A DNA stretch of 64,000 nucleotides from Providencia rettgeri (GCF_041075285.1 NZ_CP163512.1:3720001-3784000), one strand, 5' to 3'; positions 1 to 7,918 are shown, numbered from the stretch's first letter. The notes: a model not told the origin generated them from the sequence alone. Numbers and translations are program-made.

Positions 1-800
1 TGGCGTAGAGCCATTAACTCATCGATAAGCTCGCTGTTATCCCACTTACCCGCATTTGGGCCTTGGTCTGAGGCTCGAGTGCTGTATGCATGGCTCATTT
101 CACGGCGCAACTCAGCGTTATCTGCGTAGGTCATGACGGGAAGGTAGCTTGGCATATCAAGGGTTAAGAGGTAACCTGTTTCACCTTTGGCTTCCGCCAT
201 GGCTTTAGCTGCTGCGATAGCACTTTCAGGCATCCCTGCTAATTCTTTTTCATCTTTAATCAGCTTCGTCCAGCCCATTGTCGCATCAAGTACATTATTG
301 CTAAATTTAGAGGCTATCTCCGACAAACGTGCAACAATTTCACCATAACGTTGCTGTTTTTCAACTGGCAAACCAATGCCGGATAATTCGAAATCACGTA
401 AGGTATTTTCGATAGATTTGCGTTGTGCTTGGCTAAGTGAATTAAATTCCGCACTTTCTTTTAAGGATTTATACGCTTGGTATAAAGGTTCGTGCTGACC
501 CATCCAGGTACTAAATTCAGACAACAGCGGTAAACATTGTTCGTAGGCCTCACGCAGTTCAGGGCTATTCTTCACGGAGTGCAGATGACTTACTGGTGAC
601 CAGACGCGAGACAGCTTATCGCTGGCTTCTTCTAACGGCTGGCATAAGTTATCCCATGTATAGTGGTTGGTCGCATTTAGGAGATTTTCAACCGTTTGGC
701 GATACTCGGTGAGCACGTGCTCGACAGCAGGAAAAACGTGTGCAGGTTCAATACTCGAAAAGCGGGGTAATGCAGAATCGGCTAATAATGAATTTGTCAT
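1..800 (-). CDS. prlC: Oligopeptidase A (M3 metallopeptidase), 5' part only
   Basis: Cytoplasmic zinc oligopeptidase that degrades short peptides, including cleaved signal peptides. The visible N-terminal ~266 residues match E. coli PrlC/OpdA closely: NSPELREAYEQ, DFELSGIGLPxEKQQRYGEI, NVLDATMGWTKL, SYLPVMTY and YSTRASDQGPNAGKWDN. The zinc site HExxH lies beyond the window edge and cannot be checked. The ATG at 798-800 is preceded by a purine-rich AGGATG and begins MTNSLLADSALP, like the E. coli protein. The gene is transcribed away from selC, so the tRNA and island form a separate unit upstream of it. Identity is confident; only the 3' end is missing. Confidence 0.95.
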   Translation of the reverse strand, partial: MTNSLLADSALPRFSSIEPAHVFPAVEHVLTEYRQTVENLLNATNHYTWDNLCQPLEEASDKLSRVWSPVSHLHSVKNSPELREAYEQCLPLLSEFSTWMGQHEPLYQAYKSLKESAEFNSLSQAQRKSIENTLRDFELSGIGLPVEKQQRYGEIVARLSEIASKFSNNVLDATMGWTKLIKDEKELAGMPESAIAAAKAMAEAKGETGYLLTLDMPSYLPVMTYADNAELRREMSHAYSTRASDQGPNAGKWDNSELIDELMALR

Positions 801-1064
801 AAAAAACATCCTGTGATTGCAGGCTTGTGCTCGTAGGCCAAGGCTTACAGTGTTGACAATAAAAGTTAAACGGCGAACTTATCCCTAAAACGGTTTATGT
901 TATAGGGTAATAAAACCAGCACACCATTATGAATATAAGAAAGTATATGGGGGCGGATATGCAAACCTCAATATCAAGATAACGTTTTTTCTTGTCAGCA
1001 CTTATCAATAAATGGGATTTTTATTAGCTTTTATCAATAAAGGTGATAGTTGTAGTTTCAATGC

Positions 1065-1093
1065 TTTAGAAAATAATGAATTCAGTCTATAAT
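1065..1093 (+). promoter_or_regulatory. Probable sigma-70 promoter of selC
   Basis: A perfect TATAAT at 1088-1093 lies 19 bp before the tRNA, with TTTAGA at 1065-1070 as a 4/6 match to the -35 box and a 17-bp spacer. The rest of the 801-1111 gap between the divergent prlC and selC is AT-rich and shows no other gene. Confidence 0.6.
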
Positions 1094-1111
1094 TACTCTC
1101 CAATCTATAGA

Positions 1112-1206
1112 GGAAGATCGTCGTCTCCGGTGAGGCGGCTGGACTTCAAATCCAGTTGGGGCTGCCAGCAGTCCCGGGCAGGTTCGACTCCTGTGATCTT
1201 CCGCCA
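1112..1206 (+). tRNA. selC: tRNA-Sec (UCA anticodon)
   Basis: A 95-nt selenocysteine tRNA including the encoded CCA. It has the long acceptor stem (GGAAGATC pairing with GATCTTCC), the anticodon loop CTTCAAA with TCA, the enlarged variable arm and GGTTCGACTCC in the T arm. The sequence is almost identical to E. coli selC. It serves SelB-dependent UGA decoding. Its 3' end is the classical attachment site of P4-type integrases, and an integrase fragment lies directly downstream. Confidence 0.97.
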
Positions 1207-1386
1207 CTCAAGTTCAATACACCTCCGCTGAAGTCAATTAAACCCTTGAAATTAAACATATAAAAGCAATTCATCGTCAACTCAGTTCAACTGGGATCAT
1301 TATAGGTAGCTGTATCTTGTACCTTTAAATTCTCATTTTTGATTGTAACAGATAGGGTTTACGGTGGTTTTGTTATGGCTCTGGGT
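1185..1386 (+). repeat. Direct repeat copy A: selC 3' end plus integrase leader (island left end)
   Basis: About 202 bp running from the T arm of selC through the integrase upstream region to the first four codons of the integrase. It recurs at 5114-5311 with only a few substitutions and one 4-bp deletion (TTCC, in the tRNA acceptor part). It marks the left attachment junction of the island. Confidence 0.9.
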
Positions 1387-1464
1387 AATATAAAAATTAA
1401 AACGGCGAAGCCGCTAGATAAGCTCTACAAACTTTCTGATTCGAAAGGGTTATATCTTCTGATA
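1375..1464 (+). pseudogene. P4-type tyrosine integrase, N-terminal stump
   Basis: About 30 codons from the ATG at 1375 encode MALGNIKIKTAKPLDK followed by LYKLSDSKGLYLLI, the hallmark N-terminal arm-binding region of P4-family integrases (about 400 residues when intact). The similarity stops at about 1464, and the reading frame then runs into DUF932-derived DNA out of frame, ending at 1581. The catalytic domain is missing, so the gene cannot mobilise the island. The position right after selC and the family are diagnostic of island integration there. Confidence 0.85.
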
Positions 1465-1474
1465 GTGGGTCGTA

Positions 1475-2095
1475 ACGGCTTGCTTGTCAGACCCGTGTGC
1501 GAAATGCAAGCCGCCGAGAGCTACGGCTACGTCGTCATGACCAAATCTCAGGGATCCAAGTGCCTGAAATTATTCTTTTGAATAGCCACGATGGCACAAG
1601 CAGCTATTAGATGCTGCCGGGGTTATTTAGAGCAGTATGCTCGAACGGTTTAGTCTGCGGAGATACCTTTGGTGAAGTGCATGTCTCACATAAAGGCGAT
1701 GTTGTCGGGAAGGCCATTGAAGGGACCTAGAGGTGCTAGAAACCTTTGAAGCTTTAGCTGAAAAGCGTGAACAGATGCAATCACTATTTTTACAGCCACC
1801 AGCACAACAAGCTTTGGCACAAGCGGCTTTAACTTATCGCTTTGGTGAGGAGCATCAACCGATTACCGAGGGGCAAGTATTACAGCCTCGCCGTTGGGAG
1901 GATAAGAAAGATGATCTCTGGACGGTATATCAGCGTTTACAGGAGAATTTAATCAAGGGAGGATTATCGGGAAAGAATGCGAAAGGTAAGCGAGCTCGAA
2001 CTCGTTCGGTGAATAGTATTGATGGTAATATTAAATTGAATAAGGCGCTGTGGGTAATGACAGAAAAGATGCATGAGCATTTTTCTTTAATATAA
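1475..2095 (+). pseudogene. DUF932 (YfjQ/YubP-like) island protein, degenerate
   Basis: Conceptual translation with frame changes gives ACQTRVRNASRRE, a short deletion, LRLRRHDQISGIQVPEIILL, NSHDGTSSY, a TAG stop, MLPGLFRAVCSNGLVCGDT, another TAG after EGT, and then an intact C-terminal half (FEALAEKREQMQSLFL to NKALWVMTE). This follows the order of the DUF932/YfjQ proteins common on CP4-like islands. The N-terminus is gone, apparently in the same deletion that removed the rest of the integrase. A 120-codon frame remains open from 1733, but it probably encodes no functional protein. Confidence 0.85.
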
Positions 2096-2118
2096 TGCAG
2101 TTAGTCGCATAAATAAGC

Positions 2119-2158
2119 GTAAGTTTGATTTAAGTATTGTAAGTTTGGCTTAAGTGTA
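2119..2158 (+). repeat. Two tandem 20-bp direct repeats upstream of the PAAR gene
   Basis: GTAAGTTTGATTTAAGTATT at 2119-2138 is followed immediately by GTAAGTTTGGCTTAAGTGTA at 2139-2158, 16 of 20 identical. Tandem imperfect repeats just before a gene start are typical of activator or repressor sites; no regulator can be named. Confidence 0.5.
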
Positions 2159-2162
2159 AAAT

Positions 2163-2194
2163 AATCTATCCTCAGTTATGGATGAGGATAGATT
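2163..2194 (+). promoter_or_regulatory. Hairpin that would hide the PAAR Shine-Dalgarno
   Basis: AATCTATCCTC (2163-2173) is perfectly complementary to GAGGATAGATT (2184-2194), with a 10-nt loop. The GAGGA ribosome binding site lies wholly inside the 3' arm and the PAAR ATG begins at the next base. In mRNA this would sequester the site, so initiation may depend on melting or on a factor. Confidence 0.6.
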
Positions 2195-2593
2195 ATGGCA
2201 ATAGGATATTTTTTACGGGTTGGTGATAGAACCACTTGTGGAGGTCAAATACTAACGGGAGACAATACCATACAATGGTATGGTGTTGCTGGTGCTCGTG
2301 AAGGCGATATGGTCAGTTGCGGTAAACATTCAGGAGCATACCGAATTCTCGGGGGTGTAAATAGTGTATGGCTTGAAGATAGGAAACACGCTGGAACACT
2401 TGAAAGCTTTAGTTCCTGCCCTTGTCATGCACGATTTATTAATTCAATTCATGATTGCTATAGCGATGAAAGTGGGTCAGCCTCTCCAGAAACAGCTTCA
2501 GCTATCTTTCCAGTTTTAACAAATAAAATTTGTATTAGTTGCTTAATGAAAGCAGCTGAGTCTGGGCAAATGCTAGTTGTTCGAGAAGGATAA
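2195..2593 (+). CDS. PAAR-domain type VI secretion spike-tip protein
   Basis: 132 residues. The N-terminal ~60 residues (YFLRVGDRTTCGGQIL, then GDMVSCGKHSGAYRILGG) have the repeated Gly-rich turns and conserved Cys/His of PAAR proteins, which bind zinc, cap the VgrG trimer and carry effectors out of the cell. A Cys-rich C-terminal part (SSCPCHARF, ICISCLMKA) follows and may be a second metal-binding portion or a docking region. It is first in a tight cargo operon: the next ATG is 7 bp downstream. No VgrG, Hcp or sheath genes are in the window, so it must work with a T6SS encoded elsewhere. Confidence 0.85.
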   Translation: MAIGYFLRVGDRTTCGGQILTGDNTIQWYGVAGAREGDMVSCGKHSGAYRILGGVNSVWLEDRKHAGTLESFSSCPCHARFINSIHDCYSDESGSASPETASAIFPVLTNKICISCLMKAAESGQMLVVREG

Positions 2594-2599
2594 TCATAA

Positions 2600-3100
2600 A
2601 TGCATAATCTGCATCCTATTTTTAACTATTTTGAACGCTATCCTGATGCAAAGCATTATTGTTTAATCTGTGGTCTGCAATATGAACGTTACTTTGATCA
2701 AGAACTTCAGAGTCGTTATGGAACCGCAAGTCCACTCTTTAAACAACTTCCAGATTCGGAAATCGCATGGGCGGGTCCATGGCTAATTGACGTGACCAAA
2801 CGAAGTGATTTCCTGACCGATTTAATTCAATTAGAAACTGAATCGCCGGCACTATCATGGCTAGTCAGTGACTCATCAATTGAGAAATTGGCGACTCACT
2901 TCTCTGAACGACTTAATGTCAGTTTGCCTGATGGTAAAACCACTTTATTTCGGTTTTATGACCCTCGCGTAACCCATTATATGCCTCAAGTTCTGACATC
3001 CGAACAATTCAATGAAATAACCACGCCACTCATTGCATGGTATTACCGTTTTGAAGGACGATTTTATGCATTACAAGGAGGCGGCTTAAATGCAGTTTAG
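2600..3100 (+). CDS. DUF4123 adaptor (Tap/TEC-type T6SS effector chaperone)
   Basis: 166 residues resembling DUF4123 proteins, which load a cognate effector onto VgrG/PAAR and are not themselves secreted. Supporting features are WLIDVTKRSDFLTDL, LSWLVSDSSIEKLATHF and the typical core TTLFRFYDPRVTHYMPQVL. It follows the PAAR gene and overlaps the next gene by 11 bp, which implies coupled translation. The placement between PAAR and a toxin is the usual arrangement for this adaptor. Family call is confident; the partner is inferred from position. Confidence 0.85.
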   Translation: MHNLHPIFNYFERYPDAKHYCLICGLQYERYFDQELQSRYGTASPLFKQLPDSEIAWAGPWLIDVTKRSDFLTDLIQLETESPALSWLVSDSSIEKLATHFSERLNVSLPDGKTTLFRFYDPRVTHYMPQVLTSEQFNEITTPLIAWYYRFEGRFYALQGGGLNAV

Positions 3101-3428
3101 CGAAGAACAATTAAAGAAAATTCAAAATATTGAACAGAGTCATTATGTGACTCAAGTGAGTACTGATTTTTATCAACATCATTTGGATAAACTACAGAAC
3201 CTCGAAACATTGAATAAACGTTTAGAATCCGCATTTCAATATGTTCTCTCCCTCGGTTTCACTCAAGAACCGTTAATTCGGTCATTTTTATTTTACGAAG
3301 CATGTTGCCCCGGCTTTCATTTAAAACCCGAAATTAGAAATATGCTTGAGGAAAAAAATCGTGTGCCAGAGCAGCAGTATCAAGATTTTTTACGGATAGC
3401 CATGAAATTGATTGAATGGAGAACTTAG
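3090..3428 (+). CDS. Small helical protein of the T6SS cargo module, function unknown
   Basis: 112 residues, charged and probably all-helical, with no signal peptide or membrane segment. The first ATG overlaps the DUF4123 gene by 11 bp and the stop lies one base before the toxin start at 3430, so it is translated as part of the module. I do not recognise a named domain. Similar small genes often sit between DUF4123 and toxin genes, so a role as co-adaptor or effector chaperone is an inference from context. Confidence 0.7.
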   Translation: MQFSEEQLKKIQNIEQSHYVTQVSTDFYQHHLDKLQNLETLNKRLESAFQYVLSLGFTQEPLIRSFLFYEACCPGFHLKPEIRNMLEEKNRVPEQQYQDFLRIAMKLIEWRT

Positions 3429-3429
3429 C

Positions 3430-4191
3430 ATGCCGATTCCATTAATAGTTGCAGGTGCAGGGTTAATGACTCTGGGCGGTCTAGCCGCTGTGACACAAGA
3501 GGCCTCAAAAATCGGCTTTCCTTCTTCGTCAGGTAGTGGAGATGATGAATGGGGAGATAACACAAGTTACGGTGATAAAATTCGTGAGTATGAAAGTATA
3601 GCCATTGGTGGAATTGATGACGAAGATGTAAATGGTCGTCGAAATAGTGGACAAGGTTCGGCTACAGGAGCTGTTGCTGGCTCATCGATTGGTGTTGCTG
3701 CAATTGAAGCGAGTAAAGGGTGTAAGGATTGTCCTGCTATTCCGTACATTATTCCTCATGAAAGTAATATAACGAATACACGCTCACCAAATGCTTATGA
3801 GTATCAGGCTAGAATATGTAACACACAAATAAGAACCGTTGATACCCTAGCAGGACAACTTAAATACATTGATGAATGGGAATGCACCATTCCTGTACCA
3901 ACAAGAACAAAAAATAATGTTATTTTTGATGGTTGGGTACCCAGTGAATGTAACTTTATTGAAACGAAAGATAATTATGATTTTTTCTTTAATAGTAAAG
4001 GTAAACCAAATAAATTTATGGGAGAAGATAAAAAAATACTTAAGCAAGCAACTGATCAAAATTGGTTATGTTCCAGCCAGTTTAAAAGCAGATCATTTAT
4101 TGATTGGCATTTTTCACATAAAAAAATGTTTGAATTTTGTGAAGTGCTATTAGAACCACTATCACAGGTACGGACACATTACACACCATAG
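3430..4191 (+). CDS. T6SS effector with C-terminal Tox-REase-5 nuclease domain
   Basis: 253 residues from the ATG at 3430. Residues 1-25 form a hydrophobic, Gly/Ala-rich segment (PLIVAGAGLMTLGGLAAV), followed by a Ser/Gly/Asp-rich low-complexity linker and a second small hydrophobic stretch near residues 80-95. The C-terminal half from about residue 120 has the order expected of Tox-REase-5 restriction-fold toxins: YEYQARIC, an EWEC segment, FDGW with D167, then the E178-T-K180 motif, and a C-terminal tail ending near YTP. D167, E178 and K180 form the likely PD-(D/E)xK metal site, suggesting a DNase. The downstream gene fits its immunity protein. Confidence 0.8.
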   Translation: MPIPLIVAGAGLMTLGGLAAVTQEASKIGFPSSSGSGDDEWGDNTSYGDKIREYESIAIGGIDDEDVNGRRNSGQGSATGAVAGSSIGVAAIEASKGCKDCPAIPYIIPHESNITNTRSPNAYEYQARICNTQIRTVDTLAGQLKYIDEWECTIPVPTRTKNNVIFDGWVPSECNFIETKDNYDFFFNSKGKPNKFMGEDKKILKQATDQNWLCSSQFKSRSFIDWHFSHKKMFEFCEVLLEPLSQVRTHYTP

Positions 4192-4204
4192 TTTTGAGGT
4201 AGCC

Positions 4205-4882
4205 ATGGACTTATTAATTAAGTTAGACATCGAGCTAAATGAAGAAATATCAACTCCATCTTTAATTGATATTTTTAGTCATATGATTTTAACATGTGAA
4301 TCAATTACTAATGAAAAAGAGGACTCATGGTATTTAACAGGCGATACCCTTGAAGATGCATTAAAAAAGAAAGCCTTTAATCAAAACACACCAACCAATT
4401 TATTAAAGGATATTCCTTACTTTGATTGTATGGAATCAATATGGGCTAATGAAAACAAGGCATTGAATATAAAGTATACCAGTTCTGGATTAATCTATAA
4501 TCTTGAATTTGCTATTGATGATATTAACTACATCAAAAAAAATTCTGTAATAGAGGCCATAAATTATTATTTTAGTGCCTATAAAATCGTTTGTATGCGG
4601 ATTGATACTAATGGATATAGGTATAATAAAAAAAATGTTTTCCCTGACAGACTCCCCGTTGGCTGGATGCTTTATCTCAATAAAAAAATAACCCAACAAC
4701 AATTACCTATGGCGGCTGAACTTATTGATATTGATAATGACAAAAATAAAGGTACTTTGATTATCAGTACCGACCATGTGTTTGATGGTTCAGATAAAGC
4801 GGATATCAAAAAAGCCAATGAGATAGAGATTCAGCTAACAGCATTAGGGTTATTGCCGTTGATACGAGAAATATATAGTTAA
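4205..4882 (+). CDS. Imm52-like immunity protein
   Basis: 225 residues, acidic, no signal peptide, starting 13 bp after the toxin stop. Features resemble Imm52, the usual partner of Tox-REase-5: an early WYLTGDTLEDAL, a late FPDRLPVGWMLYL, KGTLIISTDHVFDG and a C-terminal ANEIEIQLTALGLLPLI. It would bind and block the nuclease in the cytoplasm of the producer and its kin. The AT content and long A/T runs (for example 4530-4640) are higher than in the neighbouring chromosomal genes, in line with acquired DNA. Family assignment is from motif memory, not a search. Confidence 0.75.
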   Translation: MDLLIKLDIELNEEISTPSLIDIFSHMILTCESITNEKEDSWYLTGDTLEDALKKKAFNQNTPTNLLKDIPYFDCMESIWANENKALNIKYTSSGLIYNLEFAIDDINYIKKNSVIEAINYYFSAYKIVCMRIDTNGYRYNKKNVFPDRLPVGWMLYLNKKITQQQLPMAAELIDIDNDKNKGTLIISTDHVFDGSDKADIKKANEIEIQLTALGLLPLIREIYS

Positions 4883-5113
4883 TACTGTTAAGAGGAAAGT
4901 AGTGAGTATGCAGGTAGATTATATGATTTTTTGAAACGTATAATCTACTGTGTATTATGATGGCTTATGATTACTAGATATGAGTTAGTTAAAAATATTG
5001 TTTGTGTATAATTATTAATTTAGATATGATTTTGCCTTGGGGGTGTATTTGGGGGGTAGTTATTTATCCATATTAATAATTTCCTTTTAAATCATATTAT
5101 TTGTATCTATATG

Positions 5114-5311
5114 CGATTCCTGTGATCGCCACTCAAGTTCAATACGCCTCCGCTGAAGTCAATTAACTCCTTGAAATTCAACATATAAAAGCAATTCATC
5201 GTCAACTCAGTTCAACTGGGATCATTATAGGTAGCTGTATCTTGTACCTTTAAATTCTCATTTTTGATTGTAACAGATAGGGTTTACGGTGGTTTTGTTA
5301 TGGCTCTGGGT
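5114..5311 (+). repeat. Direct repeat copy B: second selC-end/integrase-start copy (island right end)
   Basis: 198 bp matching 1185-1386. It contains a fragment of the selC 3' end with TTCC deleted from the acceptor part, the whole integrase leader, and the integrase start ATGGCTCTGGGT at 5300-5311, after which the match stops. Because the copy includes integrase DNA and not only an att core, it looks like the left end of a second, tandemly inserted island whose integrase has been almost wholly deleted. The 4883-5113 stretch before it shows no gene. Confidence 0.9.
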
Positions 5312-5315
5312 GTAG

Positions 5316-5368
5316 TGGCAAACCTAATCGGTTTGCCAGCAGTCTGAGGAATGCCAAACGGCATTCCT
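5316..5368 (-). terminator. Two consecutive hairpins at the end of the MmgE/PrpD operon
   Basis: TGGCAAACC/GGTTTGCCA (5316-5338) and AGGAATGCC/GGCATTCCT (5347-5368) are two perfect 9-bp stems just past the stop codon of the leftward operon. Neither has a strong T run, so termination may be Rho-assisted or inefficient. Confidence 0.5.
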
Positions 5369-5378
5369 GATATAGGGA

Positions 5379-6713
5379 CTAATTTAACGTTGCAATGAGC
5401 TTGTTTCTAATCAATAACGCACTTTGTGGGCGATTGAACAGGCACAGTTCCAGCCACGCTTCGATCTCTTGGTAAGTGGCATTTGGCAGGCAATTTAGCC
5501 ATTTTTGCTTTAAATCAACGGGTATTTTGAGAAACTGCTGGCGGTCTAAGCGGTGGCTTAGTTGGGCTGAGCCGGCGAGAAACAAGGTGACTTGATGAAA
5601 ACGCTTTTCGGGGGCAAGAACGTCCGGTGGAACGCTTCTATCAGGATTGCGATTAACGCGTTGCGCCAATGCCATAATTTGCGGGTCTAACTCGGGTTGT
5701 GTGAAATCGCACAAATGCAAATCACCTTTAATTAGCATGGCTGCGATAATGTATTCAAGGCAAAAACGCGCTTCGATACCGTTTTCTGGCACTCTAATAT
5801 TGGCAGCAATATCTCCCCCTAATGGAAACGCAATATCGATACGTTGAAGGTTATCAAGAAGGGCCGCCAATGGCTTTCCGCTACTTAGCCAACGTTCACG
5901 TAAAACTTGGGTTACCGCGGCAGCGGAGTGAGTGCCTGCACAGGTTGGATAAGGTTTGAACTCAAGTCCCGGAGACACAATACGCCATGGTTTTCCCCAA
6001 TCTTTGGTCAGCAGTTCTGGTATGGCTTGTCGGTGACTCATGGCATCTAAAAATGCGTCAATCACGCCATTGGAACGTGATGAGAAACCACGAGATGCGA
6101 GCTGAAATGACATGACGGCAGATTGTGCTGCTAAGCCCGCATGAAGGGGTTTTACCGCTGAACCAAATTGCGCTCGCAGCGCTGTTGATTGTGTTGCTGC
6201 TAGGCCGAGCGCACAAGCCGTTGTTTCTAGATCAGCTTTGAATAAATAACACAATGCTGCGGTGGCTGCGATAGCACCTAAGCTTCCTGTTGAGTGAAAA
6301 CCCAACTGGTAATGTTGGTTAGTGATTGCTAACCCTAATCTGCCAGCGACTTCGATACCAACACAATAAGCATTTAAAAATCGGTCGTTATTGATTTCGT
6401 TTTTAGCAGGGGCTAAGGCAAAGAGTGCCGGTAAAATGACCGTTGAAGGATGACCACGAAAATTTGCGTGAAAATCATCAAAGTCAAGGGCGTGACCAGC
6501 ATAACCGAGTAATAGAGCGATACTACGTGGGTCGCGCTCAGGGTATAGGGTGCTTAATTGTTGCCAGCCTGCATCATTGATATGACCTTCTGTCACCGAG
6601 AGTGTGACGGCAAGGTAATCTTTGATGCCATTTTGCGCAGCTTGCTGGGCACAAAGAGACGGAGATGCCTCAAGGACTTTCTCCGCCAATACGGTGGTTA
6701 ACTCGCTAATCAT
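5379..6713 (-). CDS. MmgE/PrpD family protein (dehydratase/epimerase type)
   Basis: 444 residues of the MmgE/PrpD fold: LLGYAGHALDFDDFHANFRG near residues 68-87 with the HALDFDD signature, STGSLGAIAATAAL, KPLHAGLAAQSAVM and FKPYPTCAGTHSAA. The family includes 2-methylcitrate dehydratase, cis-aconitate decarboxylase and iminodisuccinate epimerase. There are no propionate genes around it. The company of an ASL-type lyase, an M20 hydrolase and an amino acid ABC transporter fits an epimerase or dehydratase for an N-substituted amino acid better than PrpD. Its ATG overlaps the stop of the M20 gene (ATGA), so it is the last gene of the operon. Confidence 0.8.
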   Translation of the reverse strand: MISELTTVLAEKVLEASPSLCAQQAAQNGIKDYLAVTLSVTEGHINDAGWQQLSTLYPERDPRSIALLLGYAGHALDFDDFHANFRGHPSTVILPALFALAPAKNEINNDRFLNAYCVGIEVAGRLGLAITNQHYQLGFHSTGSLGAIAATAALCYLFKADLETTACALGLAATQSTALRAQFGSAVKPLHAGLAAQSAVMSFQLASRGFSSRSNGVIDAFLDAMSHRQAIPELLTKDWGKPWRIVSPGLEFKPYPTCAGTHSAAAVTQVLRERWLSSGKPLAALLDNLQRIDIAFPLGGDIAANIRVPENGIEARFCLEYIIAAMLIKGDLHLCDFTQPELDPQIMALAQRVNRNPDRSVPPDVLAPEKRFHQVTLFLAGSAQLSHRLDRQQFLKIPVDLKQKWLNCLPNATYQEIEAWLELCLFNRPQSALLIRNKLIATLN

Positions 6714-7873
6714 TGCGCCTTTCCGCTGTATTCGTTTAGTACCGTTTGCGCTAATTCGGCAAGATAACGAGCGGTGGGGTACAAGGCTTTATCATCAACA
6801 CGGAATTTCGGATGGTGCAGGGCATACGGGCCACCAGAGCCGATCATCATAAACGCACCGGGTATTTTTTGTTGATAAAAAGCAAAATCTTCACCAATCG
6901 GGCTTGCTTCGACTCTTCTTGCTTCAAAACCAGATTTTTCAGCTTGGATCAATGCTAAATCTACCCATTCTTTAGTATTGACCACCGAAGGTGGACCTGG
7001 ATGCCATAATAGTTCGATTTTAGCATTAAAGGTGGCGGCAATACCGTCTAAAATTTGACGTAAGCGTTGCTCAATTTGCTCTCGGGTGGCTTGTTTGAAT
7101 GTGCGTACAGTACCTTCTAAATAAGCTGTATCAGGGATCACATTCCATGTACTGCCACTATGAACTTGTGTAATGGATACCACTGCGTTTTGATCAGAAG
7201 AAACATTCCTACTGATAATTGACTGTGTGGTATTAATTATCTGAGCAATGATAATAAGTGGATCATTGCCATCATGTGGTTTAGCTGCATGGGCGCCTTT
7301 TGCGGCAACTTTAATCTCGAAACGGTCAACTCCAGCAGTCAGCGCCCCTTCTTTACTTCCGATAACGCCGACTGGCAATGTAGGATCATTATGAATACCA
7401 AATATCGCAAGGGCACCGTCTAATGCGCCAGTGGCAAGTAGCGCTGGTGCGCCTTGACCTGTTTCTTCTGCGGCTTGGAAGAGAACGCGTACGGTGCCTT
7501 TTAAATTGGCGATATTTTGTTGCAGTAAAATGGCAGCGCCAAGCGCTGCGGATGCATGAAAGTCATGGCCACAAGCATGCATGACTCCTTTGTTCTCAGA
7601 GACAAAACTCACACCGGATTCTTCTTCAATCGGTAGTGCATCAATATCGGAACGTAACACAATTAAAGGACCGTCTTGTTGGCCTTTAATTTCGGCCACT
7701 AATCCCGTTGCCAGTGGGAGTGGAAGGATAGAGATCCCCGCTTCTGTTAATGCATCGCGAATACGTTGCGTTGTTTGATATTCTTGATTTGATAGTTCAG
7801 GGAATCGGTGCATTTCATGGCGAAATGCTTGAATTTTATCTGCAAGTACTTGTTCATGGCGGCTAATGTTCAT
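6710..7873 (-). CDS. M20 family amidohydrolase / N-acyl-amino acid hydrolase
   Basis: 387 residues, a cytoplasmic metallo-amidohydrolase of the hippurate/IAA-amino-acid hydrolase type. Visible features are FRHEMHRFPELSNQEYQTT at the N-terminus, the metal-site segments VLRSDIDALPIEE, HACGHDFHAS and FQAAEETGQGA, a dimerisation domain beginning KVAAKGAHAAKPHDGNDPL, and a C-terminal GEDFAFYQQKIPGAF. The enzyme would release a free amino acid from an acylated precursor. It sits between the ABC transporter ATPase (45 bp upstream) and the MmgE/PrpD gene (4-bp overlap), so it probably acts on the imported compound. Confidence 0.85.
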   Translation of the reverse strand: MNISRHEQVLADKIQAFRHEMHRFPELSNQEYQTTQRIRDALTEAGISILPLPLATGLVAEIKGQQDGPLIVLRSDIDALPIEEESGVSFVSENKGVMHACGHDFHASAALGAAILLQQNIANLKGTVRVLFQAAEETGQGAPALLATGALDGALAIFGIHNDPTLPVGVIGSKEGALTAGVDRFEIKVAAKGAHAAKPHDGNDPLIIIAQIINTTQSIISRNVSSDQNAVVSITQVHSGSTWNVIPDTAYLEGTVRTFKQATREQIEQRLRQILDGIAATFNAKIELLWHPGPPSVVNTKEWVDLALIQAEKSGFEARRVEASPIGEDFAFYQQKIPGAFMMIGSGGPYALHHPKFRVDDKALYPTARYLAELAQTVLNEYSGKAQ

Positions 7874-7918
7874 TAAGTCTCTCCCAATTGAGGCGCAGGT
7901 GCCTATGGATATTTTTGG

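Noticed and set aside
1733..2095. A 120-residue intact protein.
   Set aside because: It is the C-terminal half of a DUF932 protein whose upstream part is present but broken by stops and a deletion.
2119..2158. A two-unit CRISPR array.
   Set aside because: The 20-bp repeats are directly adjacent with no spacer, and there are no cas genes.
3869..4153. A 94-residue frame inside the toxin gene.
   Set aside because: The toxin frame carries the recognisable nuclease motifs; the overlapping frame has no family features.
5379..6713. Calling this prpD (methylcitrate dehydratase).
   Set aside because: No prpB, prpC or prpE nearby; the family has several other activities and the operon points elsewhere.
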